Assembly: GCA_000750105.3 (NCBI GenBank)
Contig: JPHH03000005.1
Span: 930,001-994,000, forward strand
From: Tolypocladium sp. Sup5 PDA-1
Lineage: Eukaryota > Ascomycota > Sordariomycetes > Hypocreales > Ophiocordycipitaceae
Direction: 5' to 3'
DNA: 64,000 nt
The translations under genes were made by a program, and so were the position numbers. How positions within the stretch are numbered: the first letter of the stretch is position 1; each line of letters starts with the position of its first letter. The notes beneath the pieces were generated by a model that did not search any database, was not told where the DNA came from, and saw only the letters and a program-made list of their open reading frames with translations. This document shows, in pieces, positions 22,937-33,493 of this stretch.

Positions 22937-25227
22937 CTACTCGTCCAGCGGCACCGGCCACTCTCGCGGTCGCTCACCCCAAATTACCTGCACACCATAG
23001 CCCTCCGCCAGCTTTCGGAGCTGGTCCATCAACGCCCCATTTACCCTGTTCTGGTATATGGTCTTGAGGTGCGTCACCTTCATGATTGCCTCGACAACGG
23101 TGCAAAACTCCTCCGGAGAGTATTCCTCCGAGCTCAGGCTGAGCGTCTCCAGGTTCGGGAAGCTTGCCAGGAAGTTGGGCAAAGGGAGGTCACCTTCGCT
23201 GCGGGGGTATGCTTTGAAGCGGAAGCGCGACACGCCAAGGCAGCGAATCGACTCGTGGCCGCGCAGCCAGTCGTACCCCTTGAGGTGTTCGACGTTCTGC
23301 TGTCCCATCGGCCCGTCGAAGCTCTGGAGGGGGAATACGATGTCAAAGGTATGTAGCTTGCCGTTGCGCACAGTCTCGTCGAAAATTCGTCGCATCTTTG
23401 CCGGAACGTGCGAAAAGTCCTTAAGGCGTATCGTCCGCAGATTCTCAAACTGGTCTCGGCGCAGGATCGGGTTGCCATCTGCGTCCGTCAGGCCGTAGCG
23501 ACTCAAGTCGGCAGTCTCAGTAAAGACCTCGTCCGTCACAGAGTCGCCGTCGTTGGTCCACGGAACCTCGAGGTCGATGTGCTGGAAGTCGTTGCTGAAG
23601 TTGAGCGAGGTCAAGAGCGTGACTGTGATGAGTGTATTGTGGGACTGCGCGACCGGGCCCGAGTCTGGCATGAAAAAGACCAGAACCTTGAGGTGGTTCC
23701 ATAGCGTGTCCCAGATGTCCTTCCACTCGCGCAGTTGGTTATTGTCAATGTGCACGTTCTTCAGACAAAGCTGTTCGAGCCGCGGAGTCTTTGAAGCCAT
23801 AAAGAACTATACCATTGTCAGCCTCCCGTATCAACGCATCTCAAGGCCACGCTTCAAACTCACAATAGGGAACGAAACCTGAGGGCCGCTCTTGTGTTCC
23901 AGGCGCAGGACCTTCAAGTTTGGGAAGTCCACCACATCCTGCCGCTGGCACCAGCTCGAGGGGATGCCGACAAGTTCTAGCCGCTCCAACGTTCCGGCGA
24001 TGCTCTTAATAAAGTCGACGGGGACGTCCCCGGTGCCATTGCCCTGCAGGTGCCATCCTCGATGCTCCAGGTTGTTGTAGCTGTCCATGGACACGTGTCG
24101 TAGATTCTTGTACAGCCCCGGTCCCTTGGGAAATAACCAGTAGTAGTCCGTCGCGGGGCCCAGCTCCAGGCGCTGCAGGTTCCTCGAGCCCAGCAGGAGG
24201 TTCGTCAGTTTTTGCTGGTTTAGTTGGAAGCGGCTCGGGTCCTCTATCACGATGTGCCGTACGTCTCTGCCTGCTCTCGCGAGGAGCTTCTTGAGGGCAA
24301 AGTTGGAGGGCGGTTGTAGGCGCGTGTGGTGTAAGAATACGAGTGACGTCCACAGGCTCGAGTTGCCCCGGCCCTCCAACGTCCGCTTCCACGTCCTAGA
24401 CACGCGCAGGCACCTCCTTCATATCTGTATTAGCGATAATGTTCCAACTTGGGCGAGTTGGAATACACACGTCAGCTCGACGATGTCGAGTCTTGAGAAA
24501 ACCAGGTGGACAATCTCAAACGGAAGACACATGGGGTCTTTTCGTCGAAAGCGCAGCTGTAGTGGCTGCCGTGCCTCGTAGAGTTTCTGGTATGGTGTTA
24601 ATGCTTGTAGCTGTAACCATAGTTGTAGCTGTAAGCCTCACCTGGAGCTTCTGTGACGAGCTCATGGCCTTGTCCTTGTTGGCATCGATTCCGGCGCTGT
24701 ATATCTTCCAGGCGAACTCGGCATTCTTCTGGAGCCGCACAATTTTGCCCAGACGCAGGTATCCCTGGGTGGTAAAGTCAGTAAGGGCCGACCAGGACGG
24801 CGGTAAGGTAGGTGAGATGTACGTCTGGCAGGCGAGGTGCGAGCTCCAGCATCCACTCTGCGTCCTTCTTTGCGCGGCCGAGCTCCGTCATCGCTTCGAA
24901 TGTCGCGGCGCGGTAGTCGAGTGCCTTTATGTGTAGGGGAATGTCGCACTTGTTGAATGTTTTGCCCACATCGCACGTGCAGGTGTACATGGCCTCGTTG
25001 AAGATGGAGCCGTTTTCTGCAGCGACGCTCTCGAAGTCCTTGCACGAGCACCTCTTCCGCTTCATGCCTCTGGTGCAAGGACAGAGGTTCATGGCCTGGG
25101 TTGATAGTCAGCGCTGCGTATGAGGAGGGCCTATCCCGGTCTTCCATACTCGGGTGAATTCCTTCAGCGCATGCTGGTACTTCTTGGCAGCATAGTAAGC
25201 GCTGCCTTTGTCGACGAGGTCTTCCAT
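22937..25227 (-). CDS. TPR / F-box / leucine-rich-repeat protein
   Basis: Likely a substrate adaptor of an SCF ubiquitin ligase; the substrate is unknown. Exons (minus): 25227-25150, 25095-24823, 24764-24642, 24586-24471, 24416-23864, 23806-22937; 670 aa. The order is: TPR helices beginning MEDLVDKGSAYYAAKKYQ; a Cys cluster (NLCPCTRGMKRKRCSCKDF and CTCDVGKTFNKC) inside the TPR region; more TPR sequence (YLRLGKIVRLQKNAEFAWK); an F-box (CLPFEIVHLVFSRLDIVEL, then TRCLRVSRTWKRTL across a junction); then about 450 residues of LRR-like sequence (NLQRLELG, TLERLELVGIPSS, FPNLKVLRLEH, FPNLETLSLSS). All five introns are 54-58 nt and keep frame. The first exon's Met is well placed. This TPR-plus-F-box architecture is common in filamentous fungi; I assign no symbol. 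Confidence 0.87.
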
Positions 25228-25450
25228 GGTGTCCGCGAGGTCTAGATCTAGCTAGAAACGTTCGATGATGGGAAGGCAGGGTTGTCAGATTGTCTGTCTG
25301 AGTGGCAAATGAATGTATTGGGTTCAAGTTCGTTGTGCAAGATACCCTCTTCGGCGATATTGAAAAGTCGAGCAGCTGCTGGATCCAAGGTGGCTGTTCG
25401 ACGTAGCTGTCTAGTTGGGAACAAAAAATGAGAACAGACAGCCGCCAACC
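25228..25450 (-). promoter_or_regulatory. Immediate upstream region of the TPR/F-box gene
   Basis: Non-coding 223 bp between the start codon and the first unit of the tandem repeat; it should contain the core promoter. No clear TATA element was identified. Confidence 0.3.
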
Positions 25451-26110
25451 TTAGCTTCAGTTGAGGAGGTAGCGAGATTAACAAGACGGAAGCGCAAACT
25501 GGGCGGTCGAGAGAAGTGTTCGTGCTTTGTGATGTCTCGTCGAAAATTGCAAATGCATACGATAAAGTTTAAGTTGTTGATGCCGGCAAACTCATCCGCG
25601 AGGTTCAGAAAACCGAGTTCTTGGTGAAGGATGTCCGAGGAAGGGTATCTTGCAGGCTTCGGAGAGTAGTTAACCAGTAACACTTTAGCTTCAGTCGATG
25701 AGCAACAAGATCGCGGACCGAAAGCGCAAAATGATGATTCGAGAGGAGTGTTCTTGCTTTGGTGTTATGGTCGGAAAATGCACCTGCATGGGATGAAGTT
25801 GAAGTTGTTAGGCGCCAGGCAAAATCCTCCGCGAGGTCCAGCCGCCTTAACCTTTGGTGTTCAAGAATGTCTGGTGGAGGAAGTAACAGCAAGTAACGGG
25901 AGCCTTGAACCTCTGGCCTCGCCGGACAAAGCAGGAAGATCGGTGAGGCAGGTAGTGAGAATGATGCCTCGAGAGGATAATTCGTGACTTTTGCGTTGTA
26001 GAGATGAACGTTGTGAAGAGCGTTGCTGGGCAGCTGTACGAAATGGAAGTTCAAGGTCACGCGTTGGCAGACGCGACGGGACTGTGGCAGCTGGCAGGCC
26101 CCCGCGTATA
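25451..26110. repeat. Three-copy degenerate tandem repeat, unit about 230 bp
   Basis: Aligned by eye: unit A starts at ttagcttcag 25451, unit B at 25685, unit C at about 25915. Matching landmarks recur at offsets of 230-234 bp: gaagcgcaaa (25489 / 25721), gagaagtgttcgtgctttg against gaggagtgttcttgctttg (25511 / 25743), tcgaaaattgc against tcggaaaatgc (25540 / 25771), aagttgttg (25571 / 25802), tccgcgagg (25595 / 25828), and atgatg-tcgagagga (25731 / 25961). Units have diverged substantially. On the minus strand, A and B keep partly corresponding open frames (LADEFA against LAEDFA), but no known protein results. Confidence 0.75.
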
Positions 26111-26710
26111 GCACCTGTCAGCGTGGGGTAGCACACTGAATCACCAACGATGTGTCTTTGGAAGCTCCTGCATCACACCATCTTTTATGCCAGAAACTTA
26201 TGGAAACATTTCGAAGGTGATATTGCGATCCTTGGTATTCTTGAATAAGAATCATGTGACTAAAGCCAACACTGCACACAATGTCATGTTCTGCGAGGCA
26301 CAAGCATCCAGCTAAGCGCACTCCTTTATGTGTAGCGGGATTCAGATCCCTATTACCGTCAAGGAGCACTTTAATATTCTATTATTATCATGCAAAAAAG
26401 GAGGGCAGTAATTCCATTGCCAGACAAAGGTTCCTTCCTTTACATATCCCAGTGGAAGCGTGTGGGGCCGGATCGGGACTTATGAGTCCTCACGACGCTC
26501 TAACCTTCCATGACTTCGATGTGCGCAAGCCTTCAGCATGTAAACTTGACTAGCAATGCACCGAATATCTATTCAATTAATGCTTGAACTGTTCCATACC
26601 GACCAGCGATGTTGCGAGTGGCAGCGCACGCTGCCAAGTGGGCACGATCGAAGCTGCGCTAAATATACTGTAATAGCTCCATGTCCTTTCAACAATCTGA
26701 CTCAAGAAAT
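26111..26710. other. AT-richer intergenic region
   Basis: About 600 bp between the tandem repeat and the tRNA gene, AT-richer than the genic DNA. No gene seen. Confidence 0.5.
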
Positions 26711-26784
26711 GGTTTCGTGGTCTAGTTGGTCATGATTTCTCGCTAACACCGAGAAGGTCCCCGGTTCAAGCCCGGGCGGAACCA
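26711..26784 (+). tRNA. tRNA-Val (AAC)
   Basis: Full 74-nt cloverleaf without intron: acceptor GGTTTCG (26711-26717) pairs with CGGAACC (26777-26783) with one G-U; the anticodon arm is TCTCG-CTAACAC-CGAGA with anticodon AAC at 26745-26747; the T arm is CCCGG-TTCAAGC-CCGGG; the discriminator is A26784. The A box (TGGTCTAGTTGG) and B box (GGTTCAAGC) match Pol III internal promoter form. Confidence 0.96.
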
Positions 26785-26786
26785 CG

Positions 26787-26799
26787 TTTTCTTTTTTTT
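26787..26799 (+). terminator. Pol III T-run terminator of tRNA-Val
   Basis: TTTT followed by C and eight T, starting 3 bases after the discriminator base. Confidence 0.85.
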
Positions 26800-27455
26800 A
26801 TGTTTGTCGCAATTCTTTGTTTTCTTTTTGCTCGGGTAAGTGGACGCTGGCAGATGTTTTCTTTTTTCTTCATGTGAGCAAGGGCATGCCCGTGTGCCAT
26901 TTTGCCAGTACGATATCGTGACTACTTCTTAGTCGAGCACTGTCATGCTCTGGGACCACCGCAGTTTCGTGGTCATAGAGTGTGTATTTTGGGAGAAGCT
27001 ACTATTATATTGAGATACATGAGTTCGGTCTTAATGCTCATACGCAGCGAGCTACTGGGTTCGGAAACCGAATTTTTTTGTTAGTTGTTCTATGCCGGGA
27101 AGCATTTGTCGTGGACAGAGGCACAGGAACATCACGTAAAAGCCCGAAACCTGCTGGATGCACTCCTTGCACGACAAAGTCCCGTAATGATAAAGATTCA
27201 GGATCTATTTACCGGGTCTATATCGCCCAAATGTAATCAAGCCAAGCAAAATTGTATGCGTTCAAGAAACCCTATCGCGTATCGAGGCATCGCGACTTCT
27301 TCAGCGGCTTCTAGGGTAGCACCATGTAAGTTGAACTGCAGTTCCTCTCTACTTCGCCTCTTCACAGCCTTCTAGCCGTCACGTCTATCACTTTTCGCTG
27401 TTCCGCGTCTATACACACTCTATCGATTCATTATTATCCACATTCGAACACACAA
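26800..27455. other. Intergenic region after tRNA-Val
   Basis: About 650 bp with no recognisable gene; short open frames only. Confidence 0.5.
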
Positions 27456-29365
27456 TTACTCCGTCAACGGCGCCCTAGAGCCAAACTGCGCGCTCCTCAG
27501 CCCTAGCACCCTCTTGACGCCGAGCCAGAGCTCAAAGGCCTCGAGCTTGACCTCGACGCGCAGGTAGCCGACCCACGCGGCGAACACGCGCAGCGCCGTG
27601 GGCGGCCACAGCAGCGACCCGCCCGCGGCGCGGATCTGCTCGAGCTGCTCGTGGAAGACGGTGCGCGTGCAGTACCGCGCCAGGATCATGAAGCTGCGGA
27701 TGGGGCCCTGCCGCGTGTGCAGGTTCTCGTCGAGGCTACGCGTCAGGTCGTTGGTCTTGAGGATGAGCAGGATGATGCGCGGCACGCGGCTAAGCATCTG
27801 CACGAGGTCCACGATGAGGCCCTCCTGCAGGGCGCCTGTCATGTTCTGCTCCTCGTCGGCGGTGCGCGTCTTGAGGATGGAGCCTTCGCGGCTGACGACG
27901 CTGAAGTCACGGCCGGTGATGGCGGAGGCGAAGAGCGGGAAGTCCTCGTCGCTGATGTTGGCTACTTCCTTCGAGTACTTTTTCATGCGGCCCATGTCTC
28001 CGTCTATGACTGCCAGCCACATCTTTGCGTAAGATCGTCTCAGGGGAAGGGGGATATCACGGTAGAGGCCGTGGTCATAGAGGATGACGTCAAAATTGGG
28101 TCCCCCCCCGATGCCGCGCCGTGTATTGTTCTTGCGGATGGCAATGTTGCCGCCGTGAGGATCGCAGTGCAAAGGAGCGCCGTCACCAAATATCATCTCG
28201 TTGAATATGCGCGCGAGCGTGGCGGAGACCTCGTCGCGGTCGATGCCGTTCTTATCCAGGTACTCCAAGTCGTCGGGCCGGCTGCCAGACTCGCAGGCCA
28301 TGACGATGATGCGCTTCTTCGCCCAGATGACGTCCGGGATGATTAGGGGCAGCTCCGGAATCTTGGCAAAATGCGCCTTCATGCGCTGCGCATTCTCGGC
28401 CTCCTCCTGAAAGTCCAGCTCCTTCGGCAGGGAGACCTCCATCTCGGAGGACAGCCATTCCAGGTCGTATTCGGGGAAGAATCGCTTCAGCGTCGAGAAG
28501 GTGTATTTTGTGAGGGCGAGGTCGAGGGGCGCCCAGGCTTGCAGATCTGGGTGCTGCACCTTGACGGCGACTTTGCGACCAGAGTCCTTGATTGTCGCCA
28601 GGTGGACTTGGGCGAGCGAGGCGGCGCCGATGGGCTCGGAGGAGAATTCGGAAAAGTAGTCCCACAGCTCCTCATTCGTGTCCTTTCGGAACATGTTTTC
28701 GATGGATACGAAAGAGGAAACGGGGCATTTATCTTGCAGCGGTATAAAAGTCGTCGTCCATTCGGGTGGGAGGAGGTAGTTCATGGCGCTCTGTCGGCCC
28801 AGGTCAGTATTAGTCGCCGTTGGGTAGCGGCACAGTAGTCGTTACCAAGTGCTGTCCCAGCTTGATGAAGATGCCGCCATTCTTCTCCAGGACTTTGAGG
28901 GTCCGTTCGGCGCATCGCTTGTGGCACGCCTTGAGCACCTCGTTTTGTTCCTCCGCCTCCTCCATCGTCGCCTTTGCATTCAGCGTCGTCCGATAGCTAG
29001 CGAGCCAGTTAGCCTCGAATGCTGCCACTCCAGTGAGCAGTTGTTCCGTACTCGTTGATGCAGATGGCCAACGCGGCAATCACGCGGCCTGTCCGCTCGG
29101 CCGCCTCGTAGCTGTTCCTGATATCGTCGGTAAAGGCCAGCGCCGTGCTTGCGACAGCTGCAGCTCCTGTCGAGGCGTACAGCAGCACTCTCCCAGATCT
29201 CCCCTTCCGCCCATTATTTCCGTGCGACGACCCCTTCCCGGAAGCGAATCGCCTGGCACCGAGAAAAGCGACTGGTCTGGCGCAGGCCAATTGGCCTCGG
29301 CATGTCGAGCATGTCCACGAACGAGTGCCGCGGGTTGCAATGCGAGAGACGGCGAAGGGGTTCAT
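27456..29365 (-). CDS. mcp2: ABC1/UbiB-family atypical kinase, Mcp2/ADCK1-like, mitochondrial
   Basis: Atypical kinase of the ABC1/ADCK family. The yeast relative Mcp2 (YLR253W) is a mitochondrial inner-membrane protein linked to lipid and ubiquinone homeostasis. Exons (minus): 29365-29052, 28996-28846, 28790-27456; 599 aa. Residues 1-60 are Arg/Ser-rich (targeting signal), then a short hydrophobic segment (LLYASTGAAAVASTALAF). Family hallmarks: KxGQ motif FIKLGQHL (148-155), Ala-rich loop IGAASLAQVHLA (about 210-221), VAIK-type Lys in VAVKVQ (232), HCDPHGGN (363-370) and YDHGLY (393-398, in place of DFG). Both introns are 55 nt; the first join makes the family block INDYRTTLN. The first in-frame Met used is at 29365; a longer upstream frame is not needed. 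Confidence 0.92.
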
Positions 29366-29784
29366 TTCGACAGTGTCGCCGAGGCTCTTTCTCAGCGGCG
29401 GAAGCAAGATTGGTTGTAAACTAAGAAGCACTCATGATAAAGACTCGAGGGAATGTTGTAAAGAAACGAATAAGCAGAAAGTTGCGACCGAGGGTCAGAT
29501 CCTAGATGGCCTCGTGGCGCATATCGACATCATAAGTTTTCTTTCTGACACGGTGATTCGCCGAGGCACCTCCGTCGAGATCGGTTGGGAACGGGAGACG
29601 GAGCCACCCCGATGTCCCGCACCAGTATTTACTATGGTATGCGCACGTGACTGCGCGCCGTGACTGACCGCGTCGCCTTAATTGACATTGGCGTCTGTGA
29701 GATACCGTCATCCGTTTGCGTCCAACAATTTATCTTTGCCGAGTCGTTGCAGCGCCCTGTGACGCGTCCTTGGCCTCCAGCCTT
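29366..29784. promoter_or_regulatory. Shared upstream region of Mcp2-like and unknown-function genes
   Basis: 419 bp between divergent start codons. Open frames extend into it from both genes, but no conserved residues support an earlier start. No distinct box recognised. Confidence 0.35.
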
Positions 29785-30557
29785 ATGCACCGATCGAAGG
29801 ACAAGGGCGTGCCGGCAGGAAACATGCTGTCGTTTTCTCCGACGCCCATCTTCTCCGGAGCATGGGACCACCGCCCGGTCGTGCCGTCGCCACTGTCCTC
29901 GTCGCCCATTCGCGCCTCGTCGCCGCTCTCGCCGATTGACAAGAACGCGCTCCCGCAGCGCCAGGTGCAATCGTCGCCCATACAGCCGCCAAAGTTCAAG
30001 TTCGCCTCGCGGCCGACGCGCCCGAACCCTGTTGTACGCAGACGTGAAGATGCGCACGAGTCCAGGCGACGCAACTTCCTCCAGAGCGTCCGCCAAAAAT
30101 CCGACGACAAGATATGGCAGAGACGGGACATTGAGGGTCAGGTACAATTTGCGCGAGTGTTTTGACCTGGCTGATGCAGTCGCTGACCGCATCGCAGTTC
30201 TTGAAGACGAACTGGCTGGCCAACCTGGGGCGGCTAACCCACGATGCACCGGACTTCTCGGAGGCGGATATCGAAGACGCGATGGCCTTTTCACAAGAAG
30301 CTCAACAAGCCCCGGCAGAAGATGAAACCATGTCGGACAGCCACGGGGAGGATAGAGCGCTCGAGGCCTTGGTTGCGTCCTACGAGGAACAGCAACTCGC
30401 GCCGACGCAGCGACCACCATCCCCAACATTGTCTGACGAGGACTACGATGACATTTTTGCGGAATTGATGTCGCAAGAACAAGTACCGCAAAATCAGCCG
30501 CGAAATTCATCAGACCAGATGGATATGACGGACGACAGCGGAGGCATGCATTTTTGA
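29785..30557 (+). CDS. Fungal protein of unknown function
   Basis: I do not recognise a domain. Exons 29785-30141 and 30198-30557; the 56-nt intron (donor GTACAA, branch ctgac, acceptor cgcag) joins RRDIEGQ to FLKTNWL in frame; 238 aa. The N-terminal third is Ser/Pro-rich (PSPLSSSPIRASSPLSPID), the middle is basic and helical (RRRNFLQSVRQKSDDKIWQRR), and the C-terminal third is acidic (LSDEDYDDIFAELMSQEQ). No signal peptide or membrane segment. The distribution of charge suggests a nuclear or scaffold protein, but that is a guess. Codon and splice behaviour look genuine, and a 367-aa frame on the opposite strand is compositionally implausible. A downstream Met at 29824 is an alternative start. 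Confidence 0.7.
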
Positions 30558-30719
30558 GGGATGGCGGCGCATGGGTTTGCTTGACGGCGTTCGAGGGCAA
30601 GGTCACTGGCGTTTTTGGTTGGCACATCAGGGTATCTGCCAGGTCGATACTGTACGTTGAACGTGTACTCAAATCATGGACATGGGTATATACGAGTACT
30701 AGATATCCAAGCAAAGAAT

Positions 30720-31946
30720 CTACTGCGGATTGCACTGATCGTCTGCGCCGTTGAAGACGTCCTGCGCCGACGCCATGTCCCCTACCAAATCTGCCGGCGG
30801 TGACCCAGCTGCTTGCATCTGTGTGATGTCAGTAGCTGCTCTTGAGCGGTGGGTTAGATTCCAAGAGAAATCTCACCTTTTGCATCCTGTCCACGATGTA
30901 TTCCCGGTCGGCGGGGTTGTTGTCCGAGTACGTGCTTTCCTCAAACTTGGTAACAATTTCCTTGACAAGCGCCTTTTGGTCCTCATATCTCTTCAGGTCT
31001 TCCGGCGGTGTGGAATCCTTGTTCTTCTCAAACCACGCGGGGAACTTGTCGTCGAGCTCCTTCATGGGCTCATAGAGAATGTCCTTGTTGGTCAGCTGCT
31101 CCATCATGCCCATGAGCATCTTGGAGAACTCCGCCTCGCTACCCTCGGGGTTGAAGTCGCCCGAGGAGAGCTGCTTGAGCATCTCGGACATGAAGTCATC
31201 GCCGCCACCGGAGGTGGCCGCGGCGGTTGCCTGCTCACCCGAGTTCTGCATGCGCTCCATGGTGCGGCGGATGGTTTCTTGGAAGGAGGCGTCTGCGGCG
31301 TCGGCGGCGTTGTCGGCTGGCGGCGACTTTGCTGGGCTGGGGGTCTTTGCGCCCTGCCCAGGTTCTGGTTCTTCGGTTCCGGCGCCGGCGTTCATCTGCT
31401 TGAACATTTCTTCAAACTGCTCCTGCATCTCGGGCTGTTGAGGGTGGTCAGCACGAACTCGGATGAATCTCACTCGTGTTTGACTTACCGACTTCTCCAG
31501 CTCACCGATCAAGTCGGCCATGCCCGCCTGGAGCTGCTTTGCGAATTCCTCTTCTGAGAATGCATCCTCCGGCTTGGTTTGAGACTCAGCCGTGGGAGGG
31601 GGAGGGGCGGGGGACTTGGCGTTGGAAGCCGATGAGCTGGACGGGGTTGGCTCTGCCGACTTAGGAGACGTGGTCGCGTCCAGCTTGACAGTTGAGAATT
31701 CATCCAGCATATCTGTAGAGTAGTGTTAGCCATCGTGACCACGACCGGTGGTGTTGGAGCGCGCAGGGGGGGCTCACCATCCAGGTCGTCCAGGTCATCC
31801 TCGTCGGGATCAGGGACGTCCTCGACCGTTTCCGCGGGCTTGGTCGGCTCAGTCACCGATGCGGGCGGCGCGTTGTTCACCTCGGTGCTCTTGATCTCCG
31901 CATCCTCCTTCTTGCTCCCGGCCGGCGCGCCGGGATTCGCGTCCAT
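30720..31946 (-). CDS. pex19: Peroxin-19, peroxisomal membrane protein import receptor
   Basis: Cytosolic chaperone and import receptor for peroxisomal membrane proteins. Exons (minus): 31946-31778, 31712-31489, 31434-30877, 30818-30720; 349 aa. The N-terminus is acidic (PDPDEDDLDDL), giving the Pex3-binding region DDLDDMLDEFS across junction 1; the middle contains FAKQLQAGMADLIGELEKS then PEMQEQFEEMFKQM across junction 2; the C-terminal helical core carries MLMGMMEQLTNKDILYEPMKEL. The last exon ends in Cys-Asn-Pro-Gln (346-349), a CaaX box for farnesylation, typical of Pex19. Intron 2 (31435-31488) is 54 nt without an in-frame stop, so an unspliced or longer isoform is possible in principle. 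Confidence 0.95.
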
Positions 31947-32846
31947 GATGGGTATTGCTCACAGGTGACGGGCACGCGCGGAATCTCAACCCCACATGCA
32001 AGTATCTCGCCGTCCCCTGCTGATAGGCCGCGGGGCAGAGTATCAGATGGCGCAGGCAGCAGAAGGCGTATCGGGTTACGCAGGATGCTGTTGGGCCTTG
32101 CTCGGGTGGATGAGATGCAGCTTTCGGACGGGGCCAGAAGCGAGTCGAACCTGTATGGATGTTGAGACGAAAAGGGTTTGACTGAGCTGCAAGATGCATC
32201 ACACGGTATTGGGGTTGTTTGCTGAGCCGAGGGATTCAGTGGAGGCCACAGGCTCATTCGGGTAACACTGGCCGGCCCCACGCTGGGACGCCCCCCAGCG
32301 CAAGTTTCAGTGGCCACCCCAAGGAGCCCGGTACGTACAGGGCACATTGGACGGCAGCTCTGGGGGCGGGGAATTTCCTGCAGGTGTTACCGGGTTGGCG
32401 TGGCATGGTCGGTTGCTTCCACTTCCTTCCAGGGAATCCAGGCAGTCCCAGCAAGCCCAGGCAGCAAGCCTGCCAGCGAGGTGAGGCAACCCCACTACGG
32501 TCGCCTTCCCGCAGCAACCGCCGCGAAAGCCTGAGGTGGCTCTGCGGTCTTCAACCGCGAGACCCTGCCAATACAGATTCTTGCACTTTGCGATTTCTCA
32601 GCCAACGGCCAAATTCTCTCGTCCACCCTCGTTTACACCCCTGGAACTGACTGTTCCTTTCGACCAGAGCCCTCTCTGCGCCCTCAGGGTCGTTTACAGT
32701 CGCGTCTGGCGCAAGCCCTGCACCTCGCGTGCGCTTCGACCCTCATCACCTGCCTGCATCGCGAACCTTGGGCGCCGAACGCACCCAGTCGCCTCCCCGT
32801 CCCGACCCACGAGCCGAGTGCCTTTGTTCCGACGCGACGATTTACG
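31947..32846. promoter_or_regulatory. Shared upstream region of PEX19 and UBC9
   Basis: 900 bp between divergent start codons. Many chance open frames; nothing conserved. Pyrimidine-rich DNA just before the UBC9 ATG fits a fungal leader. Confidence 0.35.
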
Positions 32847-33493
32847 ATGGCTCTGTGCCAGAACAGACTGCAAGAGGAGCGGTGAGTTGCAATCCCTTTG
32901 CCCTACGGCGCTTCGGGCGGCCGTACTGATAGCACCTTGCAGCAAGCAATGGCGGCGCGACCACCCGTTTGGCTTCTATGCCAAGCCTGCGAGAACCAAG
33001 GAGGGCGTTTTGGACCTGAAGAATTGGGAGTGCGGCATCCCAGGAAAGGAGAAGACGATCTGGGAGAACGGTCTCTTTAAGTTGACGATTGCTTTTCCCG
33101 ATGGTGAGCCCAACCGATAGTTTCTTGCATGTCCTCCTGAACGAGCTGACGCTGTAGCCAAGAGTACCCTACGAAACCGCCAAAGTGTGAGTATCCCATT
33201 GACCTGACTGCAAGCCACGAGTGCTGACATCGACATCAGGCAAGTTCGTCCCGCCGCTGTTCCACCCCAACGTCTACCCTTCCGGTACCGTCTGCCTGTC
33301 GATCCTCAACGAAGAGGAAGCATGGAAGCCCGCAATCACGGTGAAGCAGATCCTCCTGGGTATCCAGGACCTGCTCAACGATCCGAACCCCGAGTCGCCC
33401 GCACAGGCCGAGGCCTACAACCTCTTCAAGAGGGACCGAGCCGAGTACGAGAAGCGGGTCAAGCGTGTCGTTCGCGAGAACCCGGCGCCCTGA
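32847..33493 (+). CDS. ubc9: SUMO-conjugating enzyme E2 (UBC9)
   Basis: Transfers SUMO from E1 to substrates in the nucleus. Exons: 32847-32881, 32943-33103, 33163-33186, 33240-33493; 157 aa, the usual length. The sequence begins MALCQNRLQEERKQWRRDHP; HPN is at 82-84 and the catalytic Cys is Cys92 in SGTVCLSIL; the C-terminal helices include NDPNPESPAQAEAYNLF. Exon 3 is 24 nt. Its acceptor must be the AG at 33161-33162, because the AG 5 nt earlier (33156-33157) shifts the frame and loses the conserved FPDEYPTKPPKCKF. Confidence 0.97.

Noticed and set aside
27651..28346. 231-codon plus-strand frame
   Set aside because: Antisense shadow of the Mcp2-like kinase.
29632..30735. 367-codon minus-strand frame
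   Set aside because: Antisense to the two-exon unknown gene; low-complexity Arg/Pro-rich and without splice or family support.
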